Position numbers and translations under genes: made by a program
Assembly: GCF_022213065.1 (NCBI RefSeq)
Contig: NZ_JAKLJA010000011.1
Coordinates: 62,001-126,000 of the forward strand
DNA from: Paraburkholderia tagetis
GTDB taxonomy: Bacteria; Pseudomonadota; Gammaproteobacteria; Burkholderiales; Burkholderiaceae
Length of the DNA stretch: 64,000 nucleotides
Direction of reading: 5' to 3'
Shown: positions 1 through 17,032 of the stretch, in pieces
Layout: each line of letters starts with the position of its first letter
Position numbering within the stretch: position 1 is the stretch's first letter
The notes under the pieces: generated by a model
Database searches by the model: none
The model's input: the letters and a program-made list of their open reading frames with translations, nothing else
Told to the model about the DNA's origin: nothing

Positions 1-2253
1 TGCGTCGCTTGCGGCCTTCGCGGCTTCATCGGCCCGTGTGCGCGCACGCACGACGGTCTGGATGCGCGCGGCGAACGCGGGATCGGCGAACAGGGCGTCG
101 ACGGGCAGCGGCAGACGCCGGCGCCAGTTCGGGTGCTCGTCGATCGAGCCCGGCAGATTCGGTTGATCGGCGAGACCGAGCAGGTCTTCGAGCGGGCAGG
201 TCACGAGCGGGCTCGCGCTGGCCGCCACGTAGCCGAGCGCGCCTTCCACTGGCGCTGTATCGGGCGCTGGCGCTGGCGACGGCGCAGGCGACAACACAGG
301 TGAAGGCACAGGTGACGGCGCGGACGGCGCCTCGGCGGCGTCGCGCGGTGCGAAGCCGGTGTCCTGCAGCGCGCGCCAGAGCGCCGCGCGGTCGGTGGCG
401 CGCTGGGTGTGCTCGAGCGCGACGGGGTCGCGCCCGTCCTCGCGCGCCAGCGTCTGGCCGATGCGGTGGCGCCAGTCGATGTCGGTGCCGTTCCACCAGC
501 CCGCGACGGTCGGCAGATCGTGCGTCGTGGTGGCGGCCACGCAGTTCGCGTCGTAGCGCGCGGGCGCGAGGAACGCGCTGCCCTTGCGCTCGAACCACAG
601 CACGCGGATGCCGTAGAATCCGTGCGCGGCGAGCCGCTCGCGCAAGCCCGGCGGCACGGTGCCGAGATCTTCGCCGATCACAATGGCGCGGTGCCGCCAC
701 GACTCGAGCGCGATGAGCCGCACGAGATCGTCGAACGGATAGCGCAGATACGCACCGTGTTTTGCGCTTTTGCCTTCGGGCACGAGCCACAAACGCCGCA
801 GGCCGAGGATGTGGTCGATGCGCACGCCGCCCGCGTGCATGAACGCGGCGCGCAGCATGTCGATGAATGCGCGAAAGCCGGTGTTGTGCATCGCGCGCGG
901 CGAAAACGTGGTGAGCCCCCAGCTTTGCCCCGCCTGATTGAAGAGGTCGGGCGGCGCGCCAACCGAGACGCGTTGCAGCATGTCGTCGGGCTGCGCCCAT
1001 GCCTGCGAGCCCGCGCCGTCGCAGCCCACCGCGAGATCCGCGACGAGGCCGATCGCCATGCCGGCCTCGCGCGCCTCGTGTTGCGCGCGCGCGAGGCCTT
1101 CTGCCGCGAGCCATTGCAGGAAGCGGTGAAAGTCCACTTCGCGCCGGTGCGTCGTGGCGAAGCGCGCGACTTCCGCGCTGCGCGGGTCGCGCAGGGGCTC
1201 GGGCCAGTCCCGCCAGTGGCGAGCGCCGCCGGACTCTTTGAGCATGGCGGCCTGAAGCGCCTCGAAGCGCGCGTGGTCTTCGAGCGCTTCACCGCCGCGC
1301 GCGCAGAACGCATCGAACGCCTCGGCGCGCGGCGAATGACGGGTGCGCTCCGTGCTGTCGAAACGATCGAAGAGCACGCGCAGCACCGCGAGCTTGAGTG
1401 GCAGCGCGCGCGTCCAATCGATCAGCGGCAGGGCTTCCAGCTCGCGCGCGGTGTCGCCGGTCTGCGCCGCGACGCTGGCTTCGTGCGCAGCCTGCGCGCC
1501 GAACACGGCGGCCGGATCGATGTGCGCGACGTTGAGCCAGAGCCGCGAGGAAGGCGAGTACGGGCTGAAGTGGCCCGGCTCGGCGCTGAACATCGCATGC
1601 GTGGGGCTGACCGCGAGCGCATGAGCCCCGTGCCTTGCGCTTTGCGTGGCGAGCGTGGCGAGCGCGCTGTAATCGCCGATGCCGCCATCGCCATTGCGTC
1701 GGAGTCCGTACAATTGCGCGGCAATGCCCCAGAGCGGCGGCACGCGTGATTGCGCACCGCTCGGGTTGGCGTCGTTGCCGTGCCGGGCGCGCCAGGCATC
1801 GGCGATGGTGTGGCAGCGCGGCGGCGCGACGGCGATCGTCAGGCGATGATCGTGAACGGTGAGCGTGTGATAGCCGGGCTCGGAGAGCGGTGCGAGCAGC
1901 GCGGGCGAGTCTCGCGGCGCGGTGAAGCGGCCCTCGATATGCTCGCCGTTTTCCAGATCGATGCGATAGTGGCTGCCCGTGCGCACCGCCGAAGACGGCA
2001 ACTCGATCGCGCTGTCGTATTCGGCGGTGATGAGCGGCGGCAGGCGCCGCGACGACTGCTCCGCGTTCAGCGCCGAAGTGCTGTGCCGCATTTGCGTGAC
2101 GTTCGCGCAGGGCAGGCCCGCGCATTCGAGCAATGCAGCGAGCGTGCTGTCGGGCACACGCTGCGTGACGCCGCGCGTGTCGGTCCACTCGACCTCGAAG
2201 CCCGCGCGTTGCGCGAGGGTTGCGAGCGTCTCGCTGCGGCGCGCGGTGCTCAT
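1..2253 (-). CDS. malQ: 4-alpha-glucanotransferase (amylomaltase), 3' end beyond left edge
   Basis: MalQ moves 4-alpha-glucan segments between maltooligosaccharides in the cytoplasm and so recycles the short chains left by debranching. About 751 codons are visible without an in-frame stop, so the C-terminus lies outside the window. The GH77 nucleophile region reads RIDHILGLRRLWLVPEG near residue 478, and the acid region VIGEDLGTVPPGL lies near 527. A Pro/Ala-Ser-rich linker occurs near 640-670. The ATG overlaps the treZ stop as ATGA, so translation is probably coupled. It is the last visible gene of the operon. Confidence 0.93.
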   Translation of the reverse strand, partial: MSTARRSETLATLAQRAGFEVEWTDTRGVTQRVPDSTLAALLECAGLPCANVTQMRHSTSALNAEQSSRRLPPLITAEYDSAIELPSSAVRTGSHYRIDLENGEHIEGRFTAPRDSPALLAPLSEPGYHTLTVHDHRLTIAVAPPRCHTIADAWRARHGNDANPSGAQSRVPPLWGIAAQLYGLRRNGDGGIGDYSALATLATQSARHGAHALAVSPTHAMFSAEPGHFSPYSPSSRLWLNVAHIDPAAVFGAQAAHEASVAAQTGDTARELEALPLIDWTRALPLKLAVLRVLFDRFDSTERTRHSPRAEAFDAFCARGGEALEDHARFEALQAAMLKESGGARHWRDWPEPLRDPRSAEVARFATTHRREVDFHRFLQWLAAEGLARAQHEAREAGMAIGLVADLAVGCDGAGSQAWAQPDDMLQRVSVGAPPDLFNQAGQSWGLTTFSPRAMHNTGFRAFIDMLRAAFMHAGGVRIDHILGLRRLWLVPEGKSAKHGAYLRYPFDDLVRLIALESWRHRAIVIGEDLGTVPPGLRERLAAHGFYGIRVLWFERKGSAFLAPARYDANCVAATTTHDLPTVAGWWNGTDIDWRHRIGQTLAREDGRDPVALEHTQRATDRAALWRALQDTGFAPRDAAEAPSAPSPVPSPVLSPAPSPAPAPDTAPVEGALGYVAASASPLVTCPLEDLLGLADQPNLPGSIDEHPNWRRRLPLPVDALFADPAFAARIQTVVRARTRADEAAKAASDA

Positions 2254-4172
2254 GCGAGCGGCTCCTCGCGCCGCACCACGCATGCGTTGTGATGCAGCGC
2301 GTACTCGGGCACTTCGCCGGTGAGCCACGCCACGCATGAGCTTTCGGGCAGCACGCCGTTGTCGGTGAAATCGCGCGCGCGCTCGGGTGTTTCGAAGACG
2401 ACCATGCCGGCGGGTTGCGAATCGAGTTTTACGCCGTCGTGGCCCAGGTTCAGCGCGATCGTCCAGGTCTCGCCGTCGGCGAGACGCCAGCGCGCGACCA
2501 GCGCATTCTGGACGTTGCCGTTGTCGTCGGTGAGCACGGTCGCGCCGAGCGGCCGCGCATCGCGCAGGCGCGGCATCAGAAGATGCGCGCGCACCGCGAG
2601 CGCGGACTGGTGGAAGTGCATCCAGGCGCGCCGTTCGTCGTCGAGCGGCGCCTCCGTCGGCGGCGACGAATTCACGAACGTTTGCAGATCGTTCGGATCG
2701 GGAATCTGCGCGCGCCGTGCCGCGTCACTGAACGCGGCGAATGCCGCGAATTCCTTGCGGCGCCCTTCGCGCACCGCATCGGCCAGCTCGCCTTCGAAGG
2801 CGGTGAAGAACTGGAACGGCTGCGTCGAGCCGTATTCTTCTTCCATGAAAAGCAGCGGAATTTGCGGCGAAAGCAGCAGCAGCGCCGTGGCCGCGCGCAG
2901 GGCGCCGTCGTCGCTGAGTGCGCGCAGGCGTTCGCCCATCGCGCGGTTGCCGATCTGGTCGTGGTTCTGCAGGAACATCACGAACGAAGTGGGCGGCAGA
3001 TGCGCGCTCGGCTCGCCGCGCGGTTTGCCCGCATGCACCGGCGAAGGGTCGCCCTGGTACGCGAAGCCTTCGCCCAGCACGCGCGCGAGCTTGCGGATCG
3101 GGTCGTCGGCGAAGGCGCGGTAGTAGCCCTCCGATTCGCCGGTCAGCATGACGTGCAGCGCATGATGCGCGTCGTCGTTCCATTGCGCATCGAAGTGCGT
3201 TTCCAGCAAATTTGCTTCGTTGTGCTCGTTTTCCAGCACGAGATGCACATGGCGCTCGGGCTCCACGCGCGCATGCACGTGATCGGCCAGCTCGCGCAGC
3301 CACTCGGGGTTGTCGATGGCGTGCGCCGCGTCGATGCGCAGGCCGTCGAAGCGGTATTCGGTGAGCCAGTAGAGCGCGTTGTCGCTGTAGAAGTCGCGCA
3401 CCTCGGGACGCTCGAAATCGAGCGCGTCGCCCCAGGGCGTGCGCTTGCCCGCCTTGAAAAACGGCTTCGCGTAGTGGCCGAGCCAGTTGCCGTCCGGGCC
3501 GAAGTGGTTGTAGACCACGTCGAGGAACACCTGAAGGCCCAGGGCGTGCGCCGTATCGACGAGCGTCTTGAGTTCGTCGGGCGTGCCGTAGGCCGCGTGC
3601 GGCGCATAGGGCAGCACCACGTCGTAGCCCCAGCCGCGCTCGCCCGGGTAGTCGTTCAGCGGCATCAGCTCGATGGCCGTGATGCCGATCCCGGCGAGCG
3701 CGGGCAGACGCTTCATGACGCCGCGATAGCCGCCCAGCGCGCCTACGTGCAGCTCATAAAGCACGGTGTCTTCCCATGGGCGCCCGCGCCAGTGCGGGTG
3801 GTGCCAGGCGTAGCCGCGCGCGTCGAGCACTTCGCTCGGCCCGTGCACGCCTTGGGGCTGAAAGCGCGAAGCGGGGTCGGGTACGAGTAGCCCGTCGCCC
3901 ACACGATAGCGGTACAGCGTGCCCGGGCCGCATTGCGCCTGGGCCTCGTACCAGCCATTGCCGGTGGGTGTCATGTCGATCGGCGCGAGCGGGCTATTGC
4001 CATCGCCATCGCCGGCGTCGCTTTCGAACACCACCTGCACCGCGCCGCACGAGGGCGCCCAGAAGCGAAAGCGTGTGTGCGGCTGCGCATGCGCGGCGCC
4101 CGTCAACTGCGCGCCGAACGGCAGGCAATGCATGTAATGGCGGACGTGCGGATCATGCGAAAACGGGGCCAT
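2250..4172 (-). CDS. treZ: malto-oligosyltrehalose trehalohydrolase
   Basis: TreZ cuts free trehalose from the reducing end of maltooligosyltrehalose made by TreY. The 640-residue protein has an N-terminal CBM48-like domain (FRFWAPSCGAVQVVFE) followed by a GH13 barrel. The nucleophile Asp is in FDGLRIDAAHAID near residue 280, the acid Glu in LVLENEHNEAN near 313, and the third carboxylate in FLQNHDQIGNR. The ATG at 4172 has an AGGA Shine-Dalgarno 7 nt upstream; an in-frame ATG at 4178 touches that motif and is less likely. It starts 13 nt after glgX and overlaps malQ by 4 nt. No treY is visible; it may follow malQ. Confidence 0.94.
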   Translation of the reverse strand: MAPFSHDPHVRHYMHCLPFGAQLTGAAHAQPHTRFRFWAPSCGAVQVVFESDAGDGDGNSPLAPIDMTPTGNGWYEAQAQCGPGTLYRYRVGDGLLVPDPASRFQPQGVHGPSEVLDARGYAWHHPHWRGRPWEDTVLYELHVGALGGYRGVMKRLPALAGIGITAIELMPLNDYPGERGWGYDVVLPYAPHAAYGTPDELKTLVDTAHALGLQVFLDVVYNHFGPDGNWLGHYAKPFFKAGKRTPWGDALDFERPEVRDFYSDNALYWLTEYRFDGLRIDAAHAIDNPEWLRELADHVHARVEPERHVHLVLENEHNEANLLETHFDAQWNDDAHHALHVMLTGESEGYYRAFADDPIRKLARVLGEGFAYQGDPSPVHAGKPRGEPSAHLPPTSFVMFLQNHDQIGNRAMGERLRALSDDGALRAATALLLLSPQIPLLFMEEEYGSTQPFQFFTAFEGELADAVREGRRKEFAAFAAFSDAARRAQIPDPNDLQTFVNSSPPTEAPLDDERRAWMHFHQSALAVRAHLLMPRLRDARPLGATVLTDDNGNVQNALVARWRLADGETWTIALNLGHDGVKLDSQPAGMVVFETPERARDFTDNGVLPESSCVAWLTGEVPEYALHHNACVVRREEPLA

Positions 4173-4185
4173 GGCCATTTCCTGT

Positions 4186-6489
<2,304 letters not shown>

Positions 6490-6558
6490 GGCGATGCTCC
6501 TTCTCCTGATTTTTGTATTGCATCGTATTCCTGATGGTTTTCCGGCGCGCTCATTGCA

Positions 6559-8779
6559 TCAGCGGCGCAGGCGCAGTATCAGCGTGCCGAGCGGCGGCAG
6601 CTCGAGGGCCGCTGATTGCGGTTTGCCGTGGCTTTGCACGGGTTCCGTGCACACGAGGCCCCCGTTGCCCATGTTCGAGCCGCCGTAGATCTCGGCGTCG
6701 GTGTTGAGCGCTTCCTCCCATTCGCCGGGCTGCGGCATGCCGATCCGGTAGCCGTGGCGCGGCACCGGCGTGAAGTTGCAGACCACCACGATCTCGCGGC
6801 CCGAGCCGTCCACGCGCCGCCATGCGAGCACGCTATTCCCGGAGTCGTCGGAGACGAGCCATTCGAAGCCGCCCGGCTCCGCGTCGAGCGTGTAGAGCGC
6901 GGGCTCGTTCGCATAGAGCCGGTTGAGGTCGCGCACCAGCGTTTGCACGCCGCGATGCAGCGGGTCGTCTAGCAGGTCCCAGTGCGGCGTGCCGTCGTGA
7001 TCGAACTCCGCCATCTGCCCGAACTCGCCGCCCATGAAGAGCAGCTTCTTGCCAGGATGCGCCCACATGAAGCCGAAGTAGGCGCGCAGGTTCGCAAAGC
7101 GCTGCCAGCGGTCGCCGGGCATCTTGCCGAGCAGCGACCCCTTGCCGTGCACGACTTCGTCGTGCGAGAGCGGCAGCACGAAGCGCTCGGACCACGCGTA
7201 GACCATCGCAAAGGTCATCTCGTGATGGTGATAGCGGCGATAGACCGGGTCTTCGTGCATGTAATGCAGCGTGTCGTGCATCCAGCCCATGTTCCACTTG
7301 AACTGGAAGCCGAGCCCGCCGTCCTCGGGGCGCGCGGTCACGCCGGGCCAAGCCGTCGATTCCTCGGCGATGGTGATCACGCCGGGGCGCTGCGGCACGT
7401 ACTGCGTTTCGTGATTGAGGCGCTTGAGGAACGCGATCGATTCGAGATTCTCGCGTCCGCCATGGATGTTCGGCACCCATTCGCCTTGCGCGCGCGAGTA
7501 GTCGCGGTAGAGCATCGAGGCCACGGCGTCCACGCGCAGGCCATCGACGTGATAGCGCATCAGCCATGCGAGCCCCGAGGCGATCAGGAACGCGCTCACC
7601 TCGCGGCGCCCGAGGTTGTAGATCATCGTGTTCCAGTCGGGGTGATAACCCTCGCGCGGGTCCGCATGCTCGTAGAGCGCGGTGCCGTCGAAGTCGATGA
7701 GGCCGTGCGCGTCGTTCGGAAAATGCGCGGGTACCCAGTCGAGTATCACGCCGAGCCCGGCTTCGTGCGCGCGGTCCACGAAGGCCGCGAAGTCGAGCGG
7801 GGCGCCGAGCCGCGCCGTGGGCGCGAATTGCGACAGCGGCTGATAGCCCCACGAGCCGCCGAACGGGTGCTCGGCGATGGGCAGCAGTTCGAGGTGCGTG
7901 AAGCCCATGCCTTGCGCGTAGGGAATCAGGCGCTCGGCAAGCGCCTGCCAATCGGGCACAGGCGGGGGCTCGGAAGCGTCCGTGGCGTGCGTGGGGAGCC
8001 ACGAGGGCGCATGCACTTCGTAGACCGACATGGCGGCGCGCGCGTTCTGCTTTTGCGCGCGCGCCTGCAGCCATTCGCTGTCATGCCAAGTGAAGCCGTC
8101 GAGTGCCTCCACGGGCGCGACCACCGAAGCGGTGGCGGGTGGCGCTTCGGTCTGGAACGCGCACGGATCGGACTTCAGCGGCAGCACCTCGCCGCGCGCG
8201 CCGAGAATCTCGTACTTGTAGCGCGCGCCCGCAGCCACGCGCGGAATGAACAGCTCCCATACGCCCGCCTCGTGGCGCAGCCGCATCGGATGGCGGCGGC
8301 CGTCCCACGTGTTGAAGTCGCCCACCACGGAGACGCGCCGCGCATTCGGCGCCCATACCGCGAAGCGCACGCCAGGCACGCCCTCGCAGACGAGCGGCCG
8401 CGCGCCCAGACATTCGAGCACGGCGTAGGGGTCGCCGTCGGCGAGCCGGTGCAGTGCTTCCTGCGATAGCTGCTGGCCGAATGAATAGGGATCCTCTATT
8501 TCCTGCGTGACGCCGTGCCAGTCGATATCGAGCCGGTACGGCACGCCTTCGGCGAGCGGCCCGGCGAAGAGCCCTGCGGGATGCACGAGCGTAAGTTCGG
8601 CGAGCGTATGCGCGCGGTCGCGCGCGAGTACGCGAACCTGCGAGGCGTTCGGCAGCCACGCGCGCACATAGGGCGCACCGTCGACCCAGTGCAGCCCGAG
8701 CACCGCGAACGGATCGGCGTGGTGTCCCTGGAGGAGCGCGTCGATGTCGTGCTGATGCAGGGCGGCGTTGGGGGTGCGT

Positions 8780-8787
<8 letters not shown>
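6559..8787 (-). CDS. glgB: 1,4-alpha-glucan branching enzyme
   Basis: GlgB introduces alpha-1,6 branches into linear alpha-1,4-glucan, here probably the polymer made by GlgE. It has 742 residues, the usual length for long GlgB: an N-terminal N1 domain ([20 protein letters not shown]), CBM48 ([20 protein letters not shown]), then GH13_9. The nucleophile is in [14 protein letters not shown] near 419 and the acid in [11 protein letters not shown] near 475. The ATG at 8787 has a near-perfect GGAGGAGG site 6 nt upstream and overlaps the end of treS by 8 nt, so longer in-frame starts were rejected. Confidence 0.96.
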
Positions 8788-12258
<3,471 letters not shown>

Positions 12259-12262
<4 letters not shown>

Positions 12263-15200
12263 GTCGCTCCTCCGGGCGGGAAGTCCTGATCCAGTTCGGG
12301 GTGGCCTTCGACATGCTGCTCGTCGGCCGCGTGGGTTGCCGAGTCGGGGGGCGGAACCGCGCGCGGCAGGCCGTCGATGGGCGCGATGCGCCAGATCGCG
12401 AACGGCCGCGCGTGCGGATCGAGCCGCACATGCTGCCAGCGGCCTTGCCATTCGAACTGCTCGCCGGTGATTTCGTCGACCACGGCAAGGCGCGCGTGAT
12501 CGTCGATCTGCCAGTGCTGGAAGGTTGCCCACGAAAGCTCGAAGTCGGCGCCTTGCTCGGAATGGGCGTCGAGATTGATCGCCACCACGACGACGTTGTC
12601 GCGCGCGGGCGTGGCTTTTTCGAAGCACAGCATGGCTTCGCTATGGGCGGGGAGGAAGGTGATGCCCAGATGCGTCTGCAGCGCGGGATTCGCGCGGCGG
12701 ATGCGGTTGAGCGCGGCGATCTCCGGCCCGATGTTGCCGGGCCGCTCCCAGTCCCAGGCGCGTAGCTGGTACTTTTCGGAGTCCAGATATTCTTCGCTGT
12801 TGGGCAGTGCGCGCGCTTCGCATAGTTCGAAGCCGCTATAGACGCCCCACAGGCCCGAGAGCAGGGAGGCCAGCGCAGCGCGTATCAGATGGCTCGAACG
12901 CGTGCCGCCTTGCAGATAGCGCGGATTGATGTCGGGCGTGTTGACGAAGAAGTTGGGCCGATAGAAGTCGCGCACTGCGCTCTGCGTGAGCTCGGTGAGG
13001 TAGTCGATAAAGTCGCGCTTGGACTCGCGCCACGTGAAGTACGTGTAGGACTGCGAGAAGCCGATCTTGGCGAGCCGGTACATCAGGCGCGGGCGCGTGA
13101 ATGCTTCGGAAAGAAAGATCACGTCGGGGTGGCGCGCGCGCACGTCGCCGATCATCCATTCCCAGAACGGCAGCGGTTTCGTATGCGGATTGTCCACGCG
13201 GAAAATGCGCACGCCCTGGTCCACCCAGAACAGGATCGCGTCGCGCAGCGCGAGCCAGAGATCGGGCTTCGAATCGTGCGCGTAGAACTCGGGGTTCACG
13301 ATGTCCTGATACTTCTTCGGCGGATTCTCCGCGTAGCGCAGCGTGCCGTCGGGGCGCCACGCGAACCAGCCCGGATGCGACTTGAGCCACGGATGATCGG
13401 GCGAGCACTGGATCGCGAAATCGAGCGCGATTTCAAGGCCGTTTTCATGCGCGGCGGCCACCATGCGGCGGAAGTCGTCGAGCGTGCCGAGCTGCGGATG
13501 CACGGCGGTGTGGCCGCCTTCGGCCGCGCCGATTGCATAGGGGCTGCCCACGTCATCGGGCTGCGCGGTGAGCGAGTTGTTGCGGCCCTTGCGGTTGGCA
13601 AGACCGATTGGATGAATGGGCGGGAAGTACAGCACGTCGAAGCCCATCTCGCGGATGCGCGGCATCTTGGCGATCACATCGTCGAAGGTGCCGTGACGCG
13701 ATTCGTCGTCGCTCATCGAGCGCGGGAAGATCTCGTACCAGCTCGCGAAACGCGCGGCGCTGCGCTCGGCGTCCACGCGCTGCACTTGCGTGTCGCGCGT
13801 GAGGAACGGGCGATGGCGCGCGGCGCGCACCGCGGCCACCGTGGCGGGCGCGGCGAGCAGCGAGCAGCGCGTTTCCGTGTCGGCGCCCATGAAGCGCTTC
13901 ACGATTGCACCGAGCCCATCGTGGGCGCGCGTATGTTCACGCGCAGGTTGTTTGTCGTCTGCATCCGACGTATCCGCCGTCGCGAGCACGAGCGCGAGCA
14001 GACGGCTCGCCTCTTCGAGTTCGAGGTCGACGGGCTGATTCACCGCGCGCTTCTTCAGCAGATGATCGACGAGCGAGGCGAAGTCGTCGCGCCAGGCGAT
14101 CACGACGAATTCATAGCGGCCCATGCGTTCGAGCGGAAAGTACCCGCTCCACAGGTCGGTGCCGGCGGGCGGCATCGGCGTCATCGGTGCTTCGTGCCAT
14201 GCGGTCTCGTCGGCGGCGCGCCAGAGCACGGCCGCGTCGATGCGGTCGTGGCCTTCGGCGAAGATCGCCGCGCGCACTTCGCAGCGCTCGCCCACCACGC
14301 GTTTCGCAACGAAGCGGCCATGATCGACCGAAGGCGACACGCTCTCGATGGCGATGCGCGGTGCGGCGATGGCTTCCAGCACGCTCTTGTGGCCGCTCGT
14401 GGCCGACTTCGCCAGATCCTCGGGCGGCGCGAGCGTGACCATCGGACTCGCGAGCGCACTGAACATCCAGCATGCGCCGGCGGGCAGCGTGAAGGTCTCG
14501 GGCACGGCGCTCGCGTCGTGCAGCGCATTCAGGTTGGTGGTGGTGCGCGCACCGCGCAAGGTCTGCGCGTCGAGCGGCGCGAAGCGCGTGAAGGCGCCGG
14601 GCACGCCATCGAGCAGATGCGCCATGTTCACGCGCACCGGTGCGGCGAGCGAGGGATTGACGAGCGTGAGTAGCGCTTCATCGGATTCGCGCAGGTCGGC
14701 GTGGTCGCCGCGCAGCAGCGCGGCCACGGGTGCGCCGGGGCCGTTGAGCGTGCGCAGCGCGCCGTTGGTTTGCAGCGTCCACGTCTCGCGCTGCAAGGCA
14801 TTGGCGTGCGCGATATCGGCGGACAGATCGAACGGCGCGCGTGCCTTCGCGGCTTCCCATGCGTGCGCGCCTTGTGCGCCTTGTGCGTCGTGGTGGATCG
14901 CGTCGTCCATGCCGTATTCGAAGCCCATCGGCACGAGCCAGCCGGTGCCGAGCGCCGTCGCCGCGCGCAGCATGCGTCGATAGGCGCGCTCGACGGCGCG
15001 CACGTCGCCGGCGCCTTCCAGATCGTGCGCGAGGCGCGAGCCATAGGGCGCCTCGGGAAACGCGATGGGCGAGCCCACGCGCCGCATGACGGCGTGCTCC
15101 TCGATGAGCCAGCTCGACGAAAAATCCCACCAGCGCAGGGATGTGAACGCGGCGTCGAAACCCGCGTCCTCGAGGCGCGCGAGGTCGTCGCGCGCGAGGC

Positions 15201-15801
15201 CGGGCGTGGCCGCGAGCCAGCGCGTTTGCGCATGGCTCGCGCGCACCGCGTCGAAGATCGCGCGCAGCACGCCGGCAGGCACGCGATGCGGCGAGTCGAT
15301 GCGAAAGCCGCCGATGCCCGCATCGGCGAGACGACTCGCCAGTTGCGTCCACCACACCGCAAGCGATGCGCCCGCGTGCGCGAAGTCGGCATAGGCGACA
15401 TTCGCGTCGCGATGGCCGTGGCGCGGATCGAGCCGCGCGTCCTCGGGCTCGAACGGATGAAACCATTCGGGATGTTCGGCGTAGAGCGTGCCGTCCGCAG
15501 CGGTGCGGTCGAGCGTGAGGTCCGCGAGCAGCGTGATGCCGCGCTCACGCGCGGCGGACGCGAGCAGGCGCACCGCATCGTCCACGCGTTCCTGCGTTCC
15601 GAAGGCGGGATGCAAGCGGGTGTGATCGGCGACGATGCGGTCGTCGCCCGAGGCGCCCGGCGCGAACAGCGCGCCGATCAGGACATGGTCGAAGCCCAGC
15701 GACGCGGCATGCGCGAAGTGCGCAGGCCACGCGTCGAGCGATCCGACCAGAACGGAATGAACGAAATAGATCCGCGGCGCATAGGCGTGGGGAGCTTCCA
15801 T
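12259..15801 (-). CDS. glgE: alpha-1,4-glucan:maltose-1-phosphate maltosyltransferase, two-domain form
   Basis: GlgE adds maltosyl units from maltose-1-phosphate to the non-reducing end of alpha-1,4-glucan. The predicted protein is 1180 residues, far longer than the usual 650-700. Residues about 510-1180 are the true GlgE: N-domain, then FASWYEIFPRS, FPPIHPIG, nucleophile in IFRVDNPHTKP near 869 and acid in IFLSEAFTRP near 897. Residues 1-470 are a second GH13-like barrel (PRIYFVHSVLVGSLDAW) that keeps GFRIDSPHRV but has WLAATPG where the acid is expected. The ATG at 15801 is preferred because similarity begins there; 15831 is an alternative, and neither has a strong ribosome site. It is the first gene of the operon. 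Confidence 0.92.
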
Positions 15802-16076
15802 CGGTCGTATTCCAGATTCGTCGGGCGACATGGATGCAAGGCCGATGTAACACCGGATGCGATCACGTGGCCCGTGGGCTGCCGGAGCGCGCCGCACGAA
15901 CAAAACGAGCAGCATGCCCTGTTCAGGGTAGTGCAATAGCTGGCCGGAGCCAAACTGGAACCCACGCATGCGACACGCGGCGTCCAGGCACGGGGGAGGA
16001 CCAGCAAGGCATGTGCCCGAGGCACTGAGTCATCCGCTGGTCACTGGGACTCAGTCGGTGCTCAGTGGATACGCGA
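15802..16076. other. intergenic region upstream of glgE, holding the putative operon promoter
   Basis: This 275-base gap lies between the glgE start and the end of the DUF1345 gene, and both genes are on the minus strand. It must contain the glgE-malQ promoter or leader, but no convincing -35/-10 pair was found. At 16023-16067 there are nested inverted copies of CACTGAG and ACTGAGT with their complements. They could fold as an imperfect hairpin just after the DUF1345 gene and serve as a weak terminator. Confidence 0.45.
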
Positions 16077-16733
16077 TCAGTTGCCCACCATGCTCGCGGC
16101 GATGTTCACGCACAGGCCGAGCACAGCGATGTTGAAATAGAACGAGAGGATCGATTGGGCGAGCACGCCGCGCCGCGCGCTACGGCCGCGCAGACCGACA
16201 TCGGCTGTCTGCGACGCGCACGCGATCGTGAAGGAAAAGTACAAGAAATCCGAGTAATTCGGCTTGAGCTTGTGGTCGGGGAAGGCGAGCGCGGGCGCGG
16301 CGGGATCCGAGCCGTAGTACACGCGCGCATAGTGCAGCGTGAAGATGGTGGGAATGAGAAACCATGCGCCGATCAGCGTGAATCCGGTGAGCGCCGAGTG
16401 CAGCACCTTCGACGCCATGCTGAGATCCTTGGTGGTGCCGAGTTCGAGCACGATGGCCAGGATGCTCGCAACTGTTGCCGTGCAGACCAGAAACAGCACC
16501 GTCCCTGCGTTCTGGTCTTCGCGCTGGGCGTTGTGGCGCACGCTGTCTTCGCTTGCGCGCACCATGTGAATCCAGATCAGCACGAGGTAGGTCCAGATCG
16601 CGGCGTCCCAGCCAAGCAGCGCGCGTGCCACGGGGCGTATCGCACCCGGCGCGAGCGCGCCGATCAGCACGCCCACCGCGATGCCGGTCGTCATGTGCGG
16701 ACGGTTGCGCAGGACTTGTGGGAGGAGCTTCAT
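16077..16733 (-). CDS. DUF1345 family inner-membrane protein
   Basis: The product is a 218-residue multi-pass membrane protein of unknown function. Hydrophobic segments lie near residues 13-30, 38-52, 75-95, 110-130 and 192-215. Between them is the motif region YSDFLYFSFTIACASQTADV, characteristic of DUF1345 and reminiscent of the pore part of two-TM potassium channels. The ATG at 16733 was chosen because it opens the conserved MKLLPQVLRNRP segment; a longer frame begins at 16781. It stands alone and is divergent from the sugar dehydrogenase genes. Confidence 0.8.
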   Translation of the reverse strand: MKLLPQVLRNRPHMTTGIAVGVLIGALAPGAIRPVARALLGWDAAIWTYLVLIWIHMVRASEDSVRHNAQREDQNAGTVLFLVCTATVASILAIVLELGTTKDLSMASKVLHSALTGFTLIGAWFLIPTIFTLHYARVYYGSDPAAPALAFPDHKLKPNYSDFLYFSFTIACASQTADVGLRGRSARRGVLAQSILSFYFNIAVLGLCVNIAASMVGN

Positions 16734-16843
16734 CACATCGATTGACAGGTTAGGGGCGCAACAGGACGCAATGGGGCGCAATGTTGCAGCGATTTTAACC
16801 GGCTCGTCCGTAGCGCGTTATTTCGGAGATCGCAGCCTGGGGT

Positions 16844-16873
16844 TTGTCGAACTGGCCCAGAAAACGCTATATT
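16844..16873 (+). promoter_or_regulatory. putative sigma-70 promoter of the sugar dehydrogenase operon
   Basis: TTGTCG (16844-16849) and TATATT (16868-16873) are separated by 18 bases, about 160 bases before the first dehydrogenase gene. No other good pair was found in the 299-base divergent gap (16734-17032). Prediction from sequence only. Confidence 0.45.
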
Positions 16874-17032
16874 GCAGGCGCGATGCGTCATCCGCACCTT
16901 TCATACGGAAAGGGATTTGACACGCGCATGTTCGAGCAAGATTGCAAACTTTTCCCGTATGCATCGTCGCCGGCAGTGGCGGCAAGTGTGTAGCCCCGCT
17001 CGCGCGGGATAGACCCTTCGTCTGGAGTATCC